Assembly (NCBI RefSeq): GCF_014288115.1
Contig: NZ_JACOOK010000003.1
Location: 372,001 to 436,000 of the forward strand
Reading direction: 5' to 3'
DNA length: 64,000 nucleotides
Source of the DNA: Alistipes_A hominis
GTDB lineage: Bacteria; Bacteroidota; Bacteroidia; Bacteroidales; Rikenellaceae
The notes beneath the pieces are model-generated. The model searched no databases and had not been told where the DNA came from. It was given only the letters and a program-made list of their open reading frames with translations. The position numbers were made by a program, and so were the translations under genes. Shown piece after piece: positions 1 to 7,243 of the stretch (position 1 is the stretch's first letter; every line of letters begins with the position of its first letter).

Positions 1-243
1 CAGTATATACCATCTATAGATAAGTTCGTGGAAGTAAAAACCCAAAGACTTACCTCAAAGGCAATGACGATTTTGAAACTCGCAAGTAATGGAAAAACCG
101 AGACTGAAATAGCTGAAATACTTGGAATATCAATTCCCACAGTCAAATACCATAAGAAAAAGATATTTGCACGTATTGGAGTGAAAAATACCGCTGAAGC
201 CATTCAATGGATGAATAACCAAAAGAAATTGGTTAAAAGATAG
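1..243 (+). CDS. LuxR-type HTH regulator, C-terminal end (partial)
   Basis: The frame is open from the first base of the window and stops at 241-243, so this is the 3' end of a gene that begins outside. The last ~60 residues are a LuxR/GerE-type helix-turn-helix: a LTSKAMTILKLASNGKTETE helix, then EIAEILGISIPTVKYHKKKI, which holds the recognition helix, then a final helix. The family binds DNA as response regulators or quorum-type activators. The N-terminal sensor or receiver part is not visible, so signal and targets are unknown. A GTG at 28 could make a 71-residue stand-alone HTH protein, but the upstream codons are also sense codons, so truncation by the window edge is the simpler reading. 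Confidence 0.75.
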   Translation, partial: QYIPSIDKFVEVKTQRLTSKAMTILKLASNGKTETEIAEILGISIPTVKYHKKKIFARIGVKNTAEAIQWMNNQKKLVKR

Positions 244-251
244 ACGATTAG

Positions 252-281
252 TTGATATATAAAAATAGTTATTTACCTTTG
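252..281 (+). promoter_or_regulatory. Bacteroidota-type promoter
   Basis: TTG at 252-254 and TACCTTTG at 274-281 are separated by 19 bases and match the -33/-7 consensus of the phylum (TTG, TAnnTTTG). The promoter points into the recombinase remnant; no intact gene follows, so it may have lost its gene. The rest of the 244-386 interval shows nothing else. Confidence 0.45.
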
Positions 282-386
282 TAAGGAGTTATTTGAGGTA
301 GTGGCAAAACACAGCAGACTAAAGTAGTTTGCTCATTTCTATATCGTTACCCATTGCTATTTCTCTTTCTTCTAAATATCTATTAA

Positions 387-728
387 TCAATAGATAAAAT
401 TAAAATCTTCTACTGCTTCACCGGTTTGGCTTACATCGACGTGATGAACTTGAAAGCAGAAAATATCCGGAAAAACTTTGATGGCAAACTTTGGATAATG
501 ACTAAACGAATAAAAACCAATGTAAAAGTCAATGTGCCATTGATGGACATACCTAAGATGATTCTCGACAAATATGCAGGTCAACTACCACAGGGCAAAT
601 TGCTGCCGGTAATCAGTAACCAGAAGATGAACGCTTACCTGAAAGAGATCGGGGATGTTTGCGGTATCAATAAGAACCTGACTTTCCACAATGCTCGTTG
701 TTTTTCCGCTACCTGGACACGCTGTTAA
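387..728 (+). pseudogene. Tyrosine recombinase (integrase) catalytic-domain fragment
   Basis: The frame is open from 387 and has no proper start. It encodes FYCFTGLAYIDVMNLKAENI, the opening of the catalytic domain of Bacteroides-type tyrosine integrases. The middle strand region follows (KTNVKVNVPL, ...KLLPVISNQKMNAYLKEI). It ends at LTFHNAR, the H-x-x-R box, after which similarity stops and a TAA follows within seven codons. The N-terminal arm and core-binding domains, and the C-terminal catalytic Tyr, are missing, so it cannot be active. The break at about 690 is where the opposite-strand gajB fragment also ends, so the two genes were joined by a rearrangement. It is probably the scar of the element that brought in or damaged the adjacent defence genes. 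Confidence 0.8.
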
Positions 729-794
729 AATTGTATATCCACGAGCATCTAGGTATGCTTGTCGCTGATGTGTTACATCGTATTCTATATTCAT
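687..794 (-). pseudogene. Truncated UvrD-like helicase (Gabija GajB-like), N-terminus only
   Basis: About 36 residues from an ATG at 794 read MNIEYDVTHQRQAYLDARGY and then a Walker A box ACPGSGKTT, the usual start of GajB-type UvrD/Rep helicases. Immediately after the P-loop the frame enters integrase DNA and ends at 585, so all other helicase motifs are gone. The start codon overlaps the stop of the upstream gajA-like gene as ATGA, indicating translational coupling in the original operon. GajB normally senses nucleotide depletion or DNA ends and works with GajA. Here only the nucleotide-binding loop remains. The assignment to GajB rather than another UvrD relative rests on the neighbour and the N-terminal wording. 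Confidence 0.75.
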
Positions 795-2713
795 GGTACC
801 AAATGGGTAATCGCGTCTTGAATATATGATGGTAAAGCGAACTTTATGTCACCGCCTTCTTCTTTCTTATCTAACAAAAATGAATTCAGTGTTTGAGCAA
901 ATTCAGCTTTCCCCGGCAAACATTTCCACATCAGCAAGGCGACATTCTGCTGTTCTTCTTCGCTCATATCTCGATCTTCAAGTCCAGCCATATAAGAATC
1001 CACTTTGCTTATACCTGCTGCATTCTCTTGCTGTATCAGTTCGTAAAGCCAAGTTCCTTTCGTCTTCTCTTTATTAGTAAAAACATTTGCTTTACATATT
1101 TGGTATTCCAGAGTTTTCTTTCCCGAACTAATTTTAATATTTGCCTGACCGTTGGCCATGGCGTTCATATTGTTAACGCGACCATTCACATACCCGCTAT
1201 TGATTCCGTCTCTTAATACATTTAGTTTCGCGTATCCATTTTCCACAAGAGAGTCCAGATTATACTCTTTATCTTTAGAATCAGTAAACTGGTCTTCGTC
1301 TGTTACAAAAGCAGTCTTAATTGGTAATCTTTTTTTATCATTTGAAGAGTTAAACAACATTAGGAACTGGTAAAAAGCCGTTCCATCCGTATCCACTATT
1401 TCTATCTGGTGGTCAATAAGTGATTTGCCAATCAACTTAGAGAATGTTTCTACTAACTGACACTCTGATATGCCTTCAATAAACAGACATCCATTAGAAA
1501 ATAGCATTTGCGAGCGAGTAACATCAAAATACCGGGCAATCATCTTTCTGTAGGCTACTATTTCTTTCTCCTTTAATAGCCTGTTGTTACTAGCAACATC
1601 ACGGACAATATTTTCCGTGTGTCGCTCTTTAAAACAATTACCCACATGATAAGCTGCATTATTCTTCAGCAAAATCAGATTCTCCAGCGGTATCTTTGAT
1701 GTCAAAGTCGGCGAATGGGTTGTGATGAATGTCTGACTATTCTCACTAGCATCTGCATTTTCAAGGAAGTTATACAAATTAACCTGCAATTGTGGGTGAA
1801 GATGAGCCTCCGGCTCTTCTATCAACAATGCATATACACTGACATTATCATCTGTATGACAATCTTTGATGTCACTCAATACCGAAGCTATATATATTAA
1901 ATTGTTGTACCCAAGGCTATTTTGAGTCAAAACAAATCCTTTTTGATCAGCGGCAGAATATGGCAGGAAAGGTTTAATGATATTAACGATATACTCAATC
2001 CTATTCTGCTCTATATGCAGTTTTACGTCCTGAAGTTCTGACCTGTTTATCTGGTTCAGGTTGTCGTTTATACCAGTTTGAGTTTCCCTTACTTCTTGTC
2101 TCTGCAAAAGTTGTTTGTTTGCGCTATCCACTATACTTTTCACATCATCCTCCGAACCCGCCCTGTCAACCTTTCTTTTAATGACCCTTCCTAACAGGTT
2201 ATTGCGAGTACTCATCAGGTCACGCGTACTGTCGCGTAATGCCCCCAGATAATATGGATGAAAATAATGAAACGTATCCCAGTCAGCACGGAGACCATTC
2301 TCTTCTTTGCCTGTTATGTATGAGGAATAAATCCTTCCCTTCTCCTTCATCTCGAAACTCAAATGAACCCTAGCAGTCATTGTTCCATCGTCTTTTCTCT
2401 CCAAATACTGATAGAAAGCCCCTTCTTGTTGTGCAGACAATCCTTCAAACAAGTAGCAAATATCTATTCGCGTTGACGGTATTACTGTTGTTGACCCGTC
2501 AGCGTTTTGTGTAACCTCCACATGGAAATCCTCTTTCGAAATCTCTATATCACGATTAGGTTCACCCCATGCGTAGAAAAGGCGAATCGCATCCATCAAA
2601 GATGTCTTCAACTGCCCATTGGCTCCGATAATCACATTCAATTTCTTATCGAATTCCACTAATAGTTCCTTGATTCCCCGAAAGTTCTTTATGTAAATCT
2701 TACTTAAATACAT
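791..2713 (-). CDS. OLD-family ATPase/Toprim endonuclease (Gabija GajA-like)
   Basis: 640 residues with two domains. An ABC-type ATPase occupies roughly residues 1-370: MYLSKIYIKNFRGIKE start, P-loop at 30-37, LLIEEPEAHLHP Walker B at about 297-307, then the THSPTL H-loop. A Toprim nuclease domain follows, with FIEGISE (Glu413) and the FVTDEDQF acidic cluster (from Asp472). In the family this protein nicks DNA when nucleotide inhibition is relieved, together with GajB. The P-loop reads GANGQLKT, with Leu where a Gly normally precedes the Lys. The gene is open throughout, but its partner gajB is cut off just downstream, so it is an orphan half of a Gabija-like system. An XRE regulator and a broken YhcG gene lie upstream on the same strand. 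Confidence 0.8.
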   Translation of the reverse strand: MYLSKIYIKNFRGIKELLVEFDKKLNVIIGANGQLKTSLMDAIRLFYAWGEPNRDIEISKEDFHVEVTQNADGSTTVIPSTRIDICYLFEGLSAQQEGAFYQYLERKDDGTMTARVHLSFEMKEKGRIYSSYITGKEENGLRADWDTFHYFHPYYLGALRDSTRDLMSTRNNLLGRVIKRKVDRAGSEDDVKSIVDSANKQLLQRQEVRETQTGINDNLNQINRSELQDVKLHIEQNRIEYIVNIIKPFLPYSAADQKGFVLTQNSLGYNNLIYIASVLSDIKDCHTDDNVSVYALLIEEPEAHLHPQLQVNLYNFLENADASENSQTFITTHSPTLTSKIPLENLILLKNNAAYHVGNCFKERHTENIVRDVASNNRLLKEKEIVAYRKMIARYFDVTRSQMLFSNGCLFIEGISECQLVETFSKLIGKSLIDHQIEIVDTDGTAFYQFLMLFNSSNDKKRLPIKTAFVTDEDQFTDSKDKEYNLDSLVENGYAKLNVLRDGINSGYVNGRVNNMNAMANGQANIKISSGKKTLEYQICKANVFTNKEKTKGTWLYELIQQENAAGISKVDSYMAGLEDRDMSEEEQQNVALLMWKCLPGKAEFAQTLNSFLLDKKEEGGDIKFALPSYIQDAITHLVP

Positions 2714-3481
2714 AAATCTGCGATTTTATGTTACAAATATCTTCATCCCTGAATTGAAGCATTTTCAGTATCAGTGCAAAAAGAAAGTTCTTTGCCAAAA
2801 GCCTCAACTTCTTCTGCTACGACTTTCTTTAGTTCTTCCTGTGGTGCAATTAACCGATAATCTGCCACACCTATAGGTTTACCCATTTCTTCCAATGCCA
2901 GTTCCACTTCCACACGGTCTTTCTCGGCGCATAGAATAATGCCGATAGAACGATTCTCATCTTCCCTACGCTCCAAGCGGTCAAGCAATGACAGAAGTAG
3001 TTCATCTTATCTGCATATTCCGGCTTAAACTCGCCAATTTTCAAATCAATAGCTACAAGGCAATAGCCCACGATGAAAGAAAAGCATATCAACTCTACTC
3101 CGCTTTCTAGTGTATTCGAGCACATGCTGATTGCCTATATAGGTGAAGCCTTTGCCAAGTTCCAAAAGGAATTGCTTTACCTTTTCTACTAATCGAACTT
3201 CAAGTTCTGTTTCCAATATAGGGGCTTTAACACCAAGGAATCCCAAATTATAACCGCTTCTGAACACCTCATTGGCAAACATCGCCTGTGCGGCAAGTAG
3301 TGTTTGCTCGAAATTATTATCAGAAGGCTCATTTTGCCTCATGTGCATTTTCAGAGAGATGGCACTAGATAGAAGTTCACGATTCCACCCTTTTGATATT
3401 ATTTCCTGTGCATAGTATAATATGGCATTGTCATCTTCCCGAACTTACGCATCAAGGTAAGTATATGTCCCCATGGTATAA

Positions 3482-3500
3482 CTGCGACAAGCTGTCGCAG
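3482..3500. repeat. 19-bp palindrome, copy 1
   Basis: CTGCGACAAGCTGTCGCAG is a near-perfect palindrome inside the broken DUF1016 gene. An almost identical copy (one base different) lies about 240 bases away at 3737-3755. Confidence 0.6.
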
Positions 3501-3736
3501 TTTTGACTCGCTACCACAGAAGCGTTCATAGAATTTCTTCATGTCCCACAGGTTTCTAGGAGAAACACCCATCTGAGGGTAGCGTTGCTTCAAGTCATAG
3601 GACAAACGATTGACTACGCTACACCCATGCTTGCTCTCAACTTTTCTGTCATGAAGCAATTTCCCTATTTCCCAATGAGCCGTACCGATGGCAGAACATA
3701 CTGCTGTTGCTACCATAGCTCTTGTTCTGTCAATAA

Positions 3737-3755
3737 CTGCGACAGCCTGTCGCAG
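3737..3755. repeat. 19-bp palindrome, copy 2
   Basis: CTGCGACAGCCTGTCGCAG, 18 of 19 bases the same as the copy at 3482-3500. Both lie within the DUF1016 reading frame, at its start and near LRQLVAV. Confidence 0.6.
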
Positions 3756-3804
3756 AATTGCATCATACTCTAATCCTTGTATTTGCGTAATGTCTGTCAT
3801 GGTC

Positions 3805-4005
3805 TCAATCTTTACCCGTTATAAGTTCTCGCTTGTCAATGTCAAGTAACGTTGCAATCTTGTCTAATGTGTATAGGTCAGGCTGGGAGACATTAGTACA
3901 CCACTTGCTTACAGTAGCTGGATTTTTCCCTAATTCCTCGGCAAGCCATTTAGCTGTTCTCTTCTTTTCAACAAGCACAACTTTGATTCGATTTAAATCC
4001 CTCAT
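3805..4005 (-). CDS. Small XRE-family HTH regulator
   Basis: 66 residues, almost entirely one Cro/C1-type helix-turn-helix: LAEELGKNPATVSKWCTNVS followed by QPDLYTLDKIATLLDI. This size and the ending ...DKRELI are typical of control proteins next to restriction or YhcG genes in Bacteroidota. It is the first gene of the - strand group xre, yhcG pseudogene, gajA, gajB fragment, so it probably controlled transcription of that group. A similar 67-residue protein stands at 43214 in front of another restriction operon in this window; the two share the WLAEKLGK-type core and the ending DP/DK-x-EL. Confidence 0.85.
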   Translation of the reverse strand: MRDLNRIKVVLVEKKRTAKWLAEELGKNPATVSKWCTNVSQPDLYTLDKIATLLDIDKRELITGKD

Positions 4006-4536
4006 TTATAAATATCTTTAACTTGAACGCAAATATATACAAAATAGTTGGCGATAAGTGGATTTTGAAATACAAAACTTATTTGTACATTCGTTTTTCA
4101 TAATTATTAAAAAGTTCTCGTTATATTGAGTCCAAAAACAGAACACTATGGCCATTCTTCGCAGGTAATACTTTCAGCACAAAACTTGCACACTTCATTT
4201 ATTGTGATTTACAAAAGTTAAATTCAGCTTTACTTATGCATTCAAAGAAAAACCATTCCACTTTTCTATCGCGCCAACAATAAATAACTGATAATCAATT
4301 GTATTTACACTTAATGATTTTTATATCTTGGCCGAAAAAAGGGAAGAGAAAGCCGCAAAACGGGCAACTCCTGCTTTGTCCGCACAAATTCTGCTCCCGA
4401 TCTTTCCTTTCTCTTTCCCGTATTCAATCAATATATAGTCTTTTTTCGTATATTTACCGCGACAAACCAATTAATTAGACGATGCCTATGGCATAAACGG
4501 AGAAATATTAAGAGATAAAATATAAAAAGCGTTAGC
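4006..4536. other. AT-rich intergenic region
   Basis: No gene found. The only visible structure is an imperfect inverted repeat, GGGAAGAGAAAG near 4341-4352 against TTTCTCTTTCCC near 4408-4419, around a GC-richer loop. TATATTTA at 4449-4456 resembles a -7 box but lacks a clear -33 partner. Confidence 0.5.
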
Positions 4537-4666
4537 TTTTATTCTTGCTTTTGAAACTTGGCCGTTTTAATCGCAGACAAGAGTAAAGCGTAAACGCTCA
4601 CGGAAACGTGGGCTTTACTCGTTTATTTGTCTGCACGGTTGGCCAAGACCTCAAAAGCAAATAAAA
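4537..4666. repeat. Extended 130-base hairpin in the leader of the fimbrial operon
   Basis: Nested complementary arms: TTTTAT 4537-4542 with ATAAAA 4661-4666; TTGCTTTTGA 4545-4554 with 4651-4660; CTTGGCC 4557-4563 with 4641-4647; GCAGACAA 4573-4580 with 4627-4634; GAGTAAAGC 4581-4589 with 4612-4620; and ACG 4594-4596 with CGT 4607-4609. Small internal loops lie between them. There is no U-tract directly after it, so it is not a simple terminator. As RNA it would be a highly structured 5' leader; as DNA it could extrude a cruciform. Confidence 0.75.
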
Positions 4667-4690
4667 GGTACTGTCCCACGTCTTTTTTAT

Positions 4691-4741
4691 ATGTGTAACT
4701 AAACTTCCGCCGGGGGACGGGCGGGACCGATTTACACACAT
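4691..4741. repeat. Second inverted repeat in the same leader
   Basis: ATGTGTAA at 4691-4698 can pair with TTACACACAT at 4732-4741 (two extra bases), enclosing a GC-rich loop with CCGCCGGGGG and CGGGCGGG. It lies between the long hairpin and the first operon gene. Confidence 0.45.
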
Positions 4742-4886
4742 GAAACACAATCTGCCTATCTCTGCTCTATCGGTCGGAGCCGTGCCGACCGGATTCGATC
4801 AATACAACATTACCGGCCTCCGCAACGACATGAAAGATTTTCCCGGTTACGAACGGGTTAACGGATGTTCGCGGCTATGTCGGTGA
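4740..4886 (+). CDS. Possible 48-residue leader ORF
   Basis: ATG at 4740 follows the leader inverted repeat directly and opens a 48-codon frame (MKHNLPISALSVGAVPTGFD start) that ends by TGA at 4884-4886, overlapping the start of the DUF3575 gene in another frame. I recognise no family, and it has no signal peptide. It could be a leader peptide coupling translation to the operon, or chance. Confidence 0.25.
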   Translation: MKHNLPISALSVGAVPTGFDQYNITGLRNDMKDFPGYERVNGCSRLCR

Positions 4887-6187
4887 AAAGAATCTTTTTA
4901 TCGGTCATTTGCCTGTCGTGCTTTCTGTCGGCCCATGCCGGACAGGGAGCCGATTCGGTGCGTATCTACTACCGAGCAGGCTACCGCTACGTTGAACCGG
5001 GATTCCGCGATAACCGCGCCGCGCTGGACCGACTGGTACGGTATATCGGCGAGGCACGCTCTGCGGGCCGCCTCGAACGTATCTCCATACGTTCCTACGC
5101 CTCCCCGGACGGGGCTAACCGTGCCAACGAACTGCTCTCCGAACGGCGTGCCGATTCGCTCTCTTCATGGATAGTCCGCCACGGCTCCGTTCCCGCCTCC
5201 CTGATCGACAGGCAGGCCGCCGGGATAGCGTGGGACGAACTGCGGGCACAGGTGGCCGCATCCGGCATGCTGTACCGCGACGAAGTGCTCGACGTGCTGG
5301 ACAACACGCCCGTCTGGATCTTCGATGAAAAGAACCAGGTCGTGGGCGGCCGTAAACAACGGCTGATGGACCTGCGCGGCGGCGAACCTTATCGCTATAT
5401 GCTGCGGGAGTTCTTCCCCGACCTGCGAAGCAGCGTCGTCGTGACATTATACTTCCGGTCGGAAGAAACACCGGAAAGCACGCAACCGCCTGCGGTCGCT
5501 CCGCCCCCTGCTCCGGAACCTGGACTGAAACCTGCGGAGAACGACGAGCCGCAACCGGCAACCGTTCCCGATACGGCCGCCGCACCTGAACGTACGGACG
5601 AAGCCGGGGAAGCAATCCCGGCACTTATAGGCAAGGCCAGTCCCGAAGCGAAGGGGTGGACTCCCCGGCTCGTAGTCAAGACCAACGCCGTCGGCTGGGC
5701 TATGGCCATAAGTAATGTCGCGGTGGAGATAGACCTCTCGCAAAAGCTGTCGCTCAACATTCCGGTTTACTACTCCGCATGGAACTACTTCAGCGGGACG
5801 ACCAAGTTCCGCATGCTGGCCGCCCAGCCCGAACTGCGTTATTGGCCCACGCGGGATCGCCGCCTCTTCGCGGGCGTCCACTTCGGCGTCGCCTCGTACA
5901 ATCTCGCCCTCGGCGGCAAGTGGCGCATACAGGACCACGACGGGATGACCCCGGCTTTGGGCGGAGGCGTAAGCGTCGGCTACCGGATGCCCCTCGGCCG
6001 CAGCGACCGCTGGAACGTCGAGTTCTCGCTCGGCGCGGGCGCGTACCGCCTGCATTACGACAAGTTCCACAACGAACCCGGCGGAGCGTATTCCTCGACC
6101 GTCCGCAAGACCTTCTTCGGGGTAGATAACGCCGCCGTGTCGTTCTCCTATACGTTCGACCTGAAAAAGAAAGGAGGCAGGCGATGA
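4865..6187 (+). CDS. DUF3575 outer-membrane protein with OmpA-like N-domain (fimbrial operon)
   Basis: 440 residues. A signal peptide follows the start (MSVKRIFLSVICLSCFLSAHA from an internal ATG at 4877, which may be the true start). Residues ~30-200 resemble an OmpA-like or peptidoglycan-associated fold (RLVRYIGEARSAGRLERISI, SYASPDGANRANELLSERRA). A Pro/Glu-rich linker covers about 200-255. The C-terminal ~180 residues form the DUF3575 beta-barrel-like domain (LVVKTNAVGWAMAISNVAVE ... GVSVGYRMPLG). Proteins of this type lead Bacteroidales fimbria (Mfa/Fim-like) loci and are thought to assemble or anchor the surface structure in the outer membrane. Its stop overlaps the next start as ATGA, so the two are translationally coupled. 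Confidence 0.85.
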   Translation: MFAAMSVKRIFLSVICLSCFLSAHAGQGADSVRIYYRAGYRYVEPGFRDNRAALDRLVRYIGEARSAGRLERISIRSYASPDGANRANELLSERRADSLSSWIVRHGSVPASLIDRQAAGIAWDELRAQVAASGMLYRDEVLDVLDNTPVWIFDEKNQVVGGRKQRLMDLRGGEPYRYMLREFFPDLRSSVVVTLYFRSEETPESTQPPAVAPPPAPEPGLKPAENDEPQPATVPDTAAAPERTDEAGEAIPALIGKASPEAKGWTPRLVVKTNAVGWAMAISNVAVEIDLSQKLSLNIPVYYSAWNYFSGTTKFRMLAAQPELRYWPTRDRRLFAGVHFGVASYNLALGGKWRIQDHDGMTPALGGGVSVGYRMPLGRSDRWNVEFSLGAGAYRLHYDKFHNEPGGAYSSTVRKTFFGVDNAAVSFSYTFDLKKKGGRR

Positions 6188-7215
6188 AAAGACTACTGTA
6201 CCTGGCGATATGCCTTCCGCTGGCATGGCTGACCGCCTGCGACGTGCACGAATTTCCGGATGATTTCGGAACACCTTCGACGATGGAGGTCCGGATCATG
6301 GCCGACATAAACTTCCTTACCCCTTTTGAGGATGTCCATGAAATTACCCGTGCGGGCGCTGCCGGAACGGAAAACGCCGCAGGGCCTGCCCGGTTGATCG
6401 TCGAGGCTTATACCGACAACCATCCCGGCGGGGAACTGTACCCTTCCGATATATACGGGGCCGAACCTTGCTTGCGGCAGGTGATCCCGTTGGACGAAAG
6501 GGCCTTTTGCGACGATCCCGTAGAACTGACGCTCGAATTGGCTCCCCGGGCCTACCTGCTCCTCGCATGGGCCGATTATCAGGATGCCGAAACGGGGGAT
6601 GAATTGCATTACACGGCCGACAGACTTCACAGCGTATGTTTCTGCGGAACTTATCGCGGTAATGCGGAAACGAAAGACGCCTTCGCCGCCAACAAACGCA
6701 TAGACCTTTCCCGATACAGAGGACAGCGGAACGCAGTCGTCGAGGAACGAATCACCCTCGACAGGCCCCTCGCCCGCTACGAGATCATCACGCGCGACGT
6801 GGCGGAGTTCCGGCGGCAGCGTGCCGCCGAAGCGAGAACGGGCGGCGACCTCTCCTCTTACCGGGTCGAGGTCGCCTACCGGGGATACCTGCCGTCCACG
6901 TATAACGCGGCTACGGACAATCCCAGCGATGCCGTGCAGGGAGTCGCTTTCAACGCATCGCTGGCCGAAGTGACCGAAACCTCGGCTACGCTCGCTTTCG
7001 ATTATGTGTTCGTCAACGGTACGGAATCCGCCGTAACGGCCGACATACGCATATATGACGACGGCGGCGAACTCGTCAGCGAAAGCACCGGCATCCGCAT
7101 TCCCTATAAGCGGAATGTCGTCACCCGGATATACGGGGACTTTCTGACCCGAAGCTACAATTCCGGTGTGGGCATCGATCCGGATTATGACGGAGAATAC
7201 GATATCTACCTTTAA
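6184..7215 (+). CDS. Fimbrillin-like lipoprotein (Mfa2/FimB or DUF6562-like)
   Basis: 343 residues with a lipoprotein signal peptide ending LAWLTAC (lipid-modified Cys ~19). The body has beta-rich fimbrillin-type segments: LTLELAPRAYLLLAWADYQD, a conserved pattern in this group, then ITLDRPLARYEIITRDVAEF and RIPYKRNVVTRIYGDFLTRS. In related loci this position encodes a minor fimbrial subunit or anchor exported to the outer surface and held by its lipid. The LLLAWADY and ITLDRP/ITLTRA patterns recur in the next gene (LLWADYAEDG, ITLTRAVAQL), so the two proteins are paralogues sharing a fimbrillin domain. I cannot choose between Mfa2/FimB and DUF6562 family names from sequence alone. Confidence 0.8.
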   Translation: MKRLLYLAICLPLAWLTACDVHEFPDDFGTPSTMEVRIMADINFLTPFEDVHEITRAGAAGTENAAGPARLIVEAYTDNHPGGELYPSDIYGAEPCLRQVIPLDERAFCDDPVELTLELAPRAYLLLAWADYQDAETGDELHYTADRLHSVCFCGTYRGNAETKDAFAANKRIDLSRYRGQRNAVVEERITLDRPLARYEIITRDVAEFRRQRAAEARTGGDLSSYRVEVAYRGYLPSTYNAATDNPSDAVQGVAFNASLAEVTETSATLAFDYVFVNGTESAVTADIRIYDDGGELVSESTGIRIPYKRNVVTRIYGDFLTRSYNSGVGIDPDYDGEYDIYL

Positions 7216-7243
7216 GTTTCACCTTTTTAATAATTCTAATTCT

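Larger units (their letters stand above)
2743..3800 (-). pseudogene. YhcG/DUF1016 family PD-(D/E)xK nuclease-like gene, three frameshifts
   Basis: The N-terminal DUF1016 part starts at 3800 and includes YPQMGVSPRNLWDMKKFYERF and LVAVIPWGH. It loses frame near 3447, where a run reads GGG instead of the expected GGGG. The continuation DDNAILYYAQEIISKGWNRE runs on in another frame, with MHMRQNEPSD from 3348. A second shift near 3065 separates VDMLFFHRGL from CLVAIDLKIGEFKPEYADKM. A third near 3000 leads into LDRLERREDENRSIGIILCA. The pieces align in order with one full-length YhcG protein, so this is one broken gene rather than several small ones. YhcG proteins often accompany restriction systems. 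The gene lies 4 bases after the XRE gene and 29 bases before the gajA-like gene, apparently one former operon. Confidence 0.88.
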
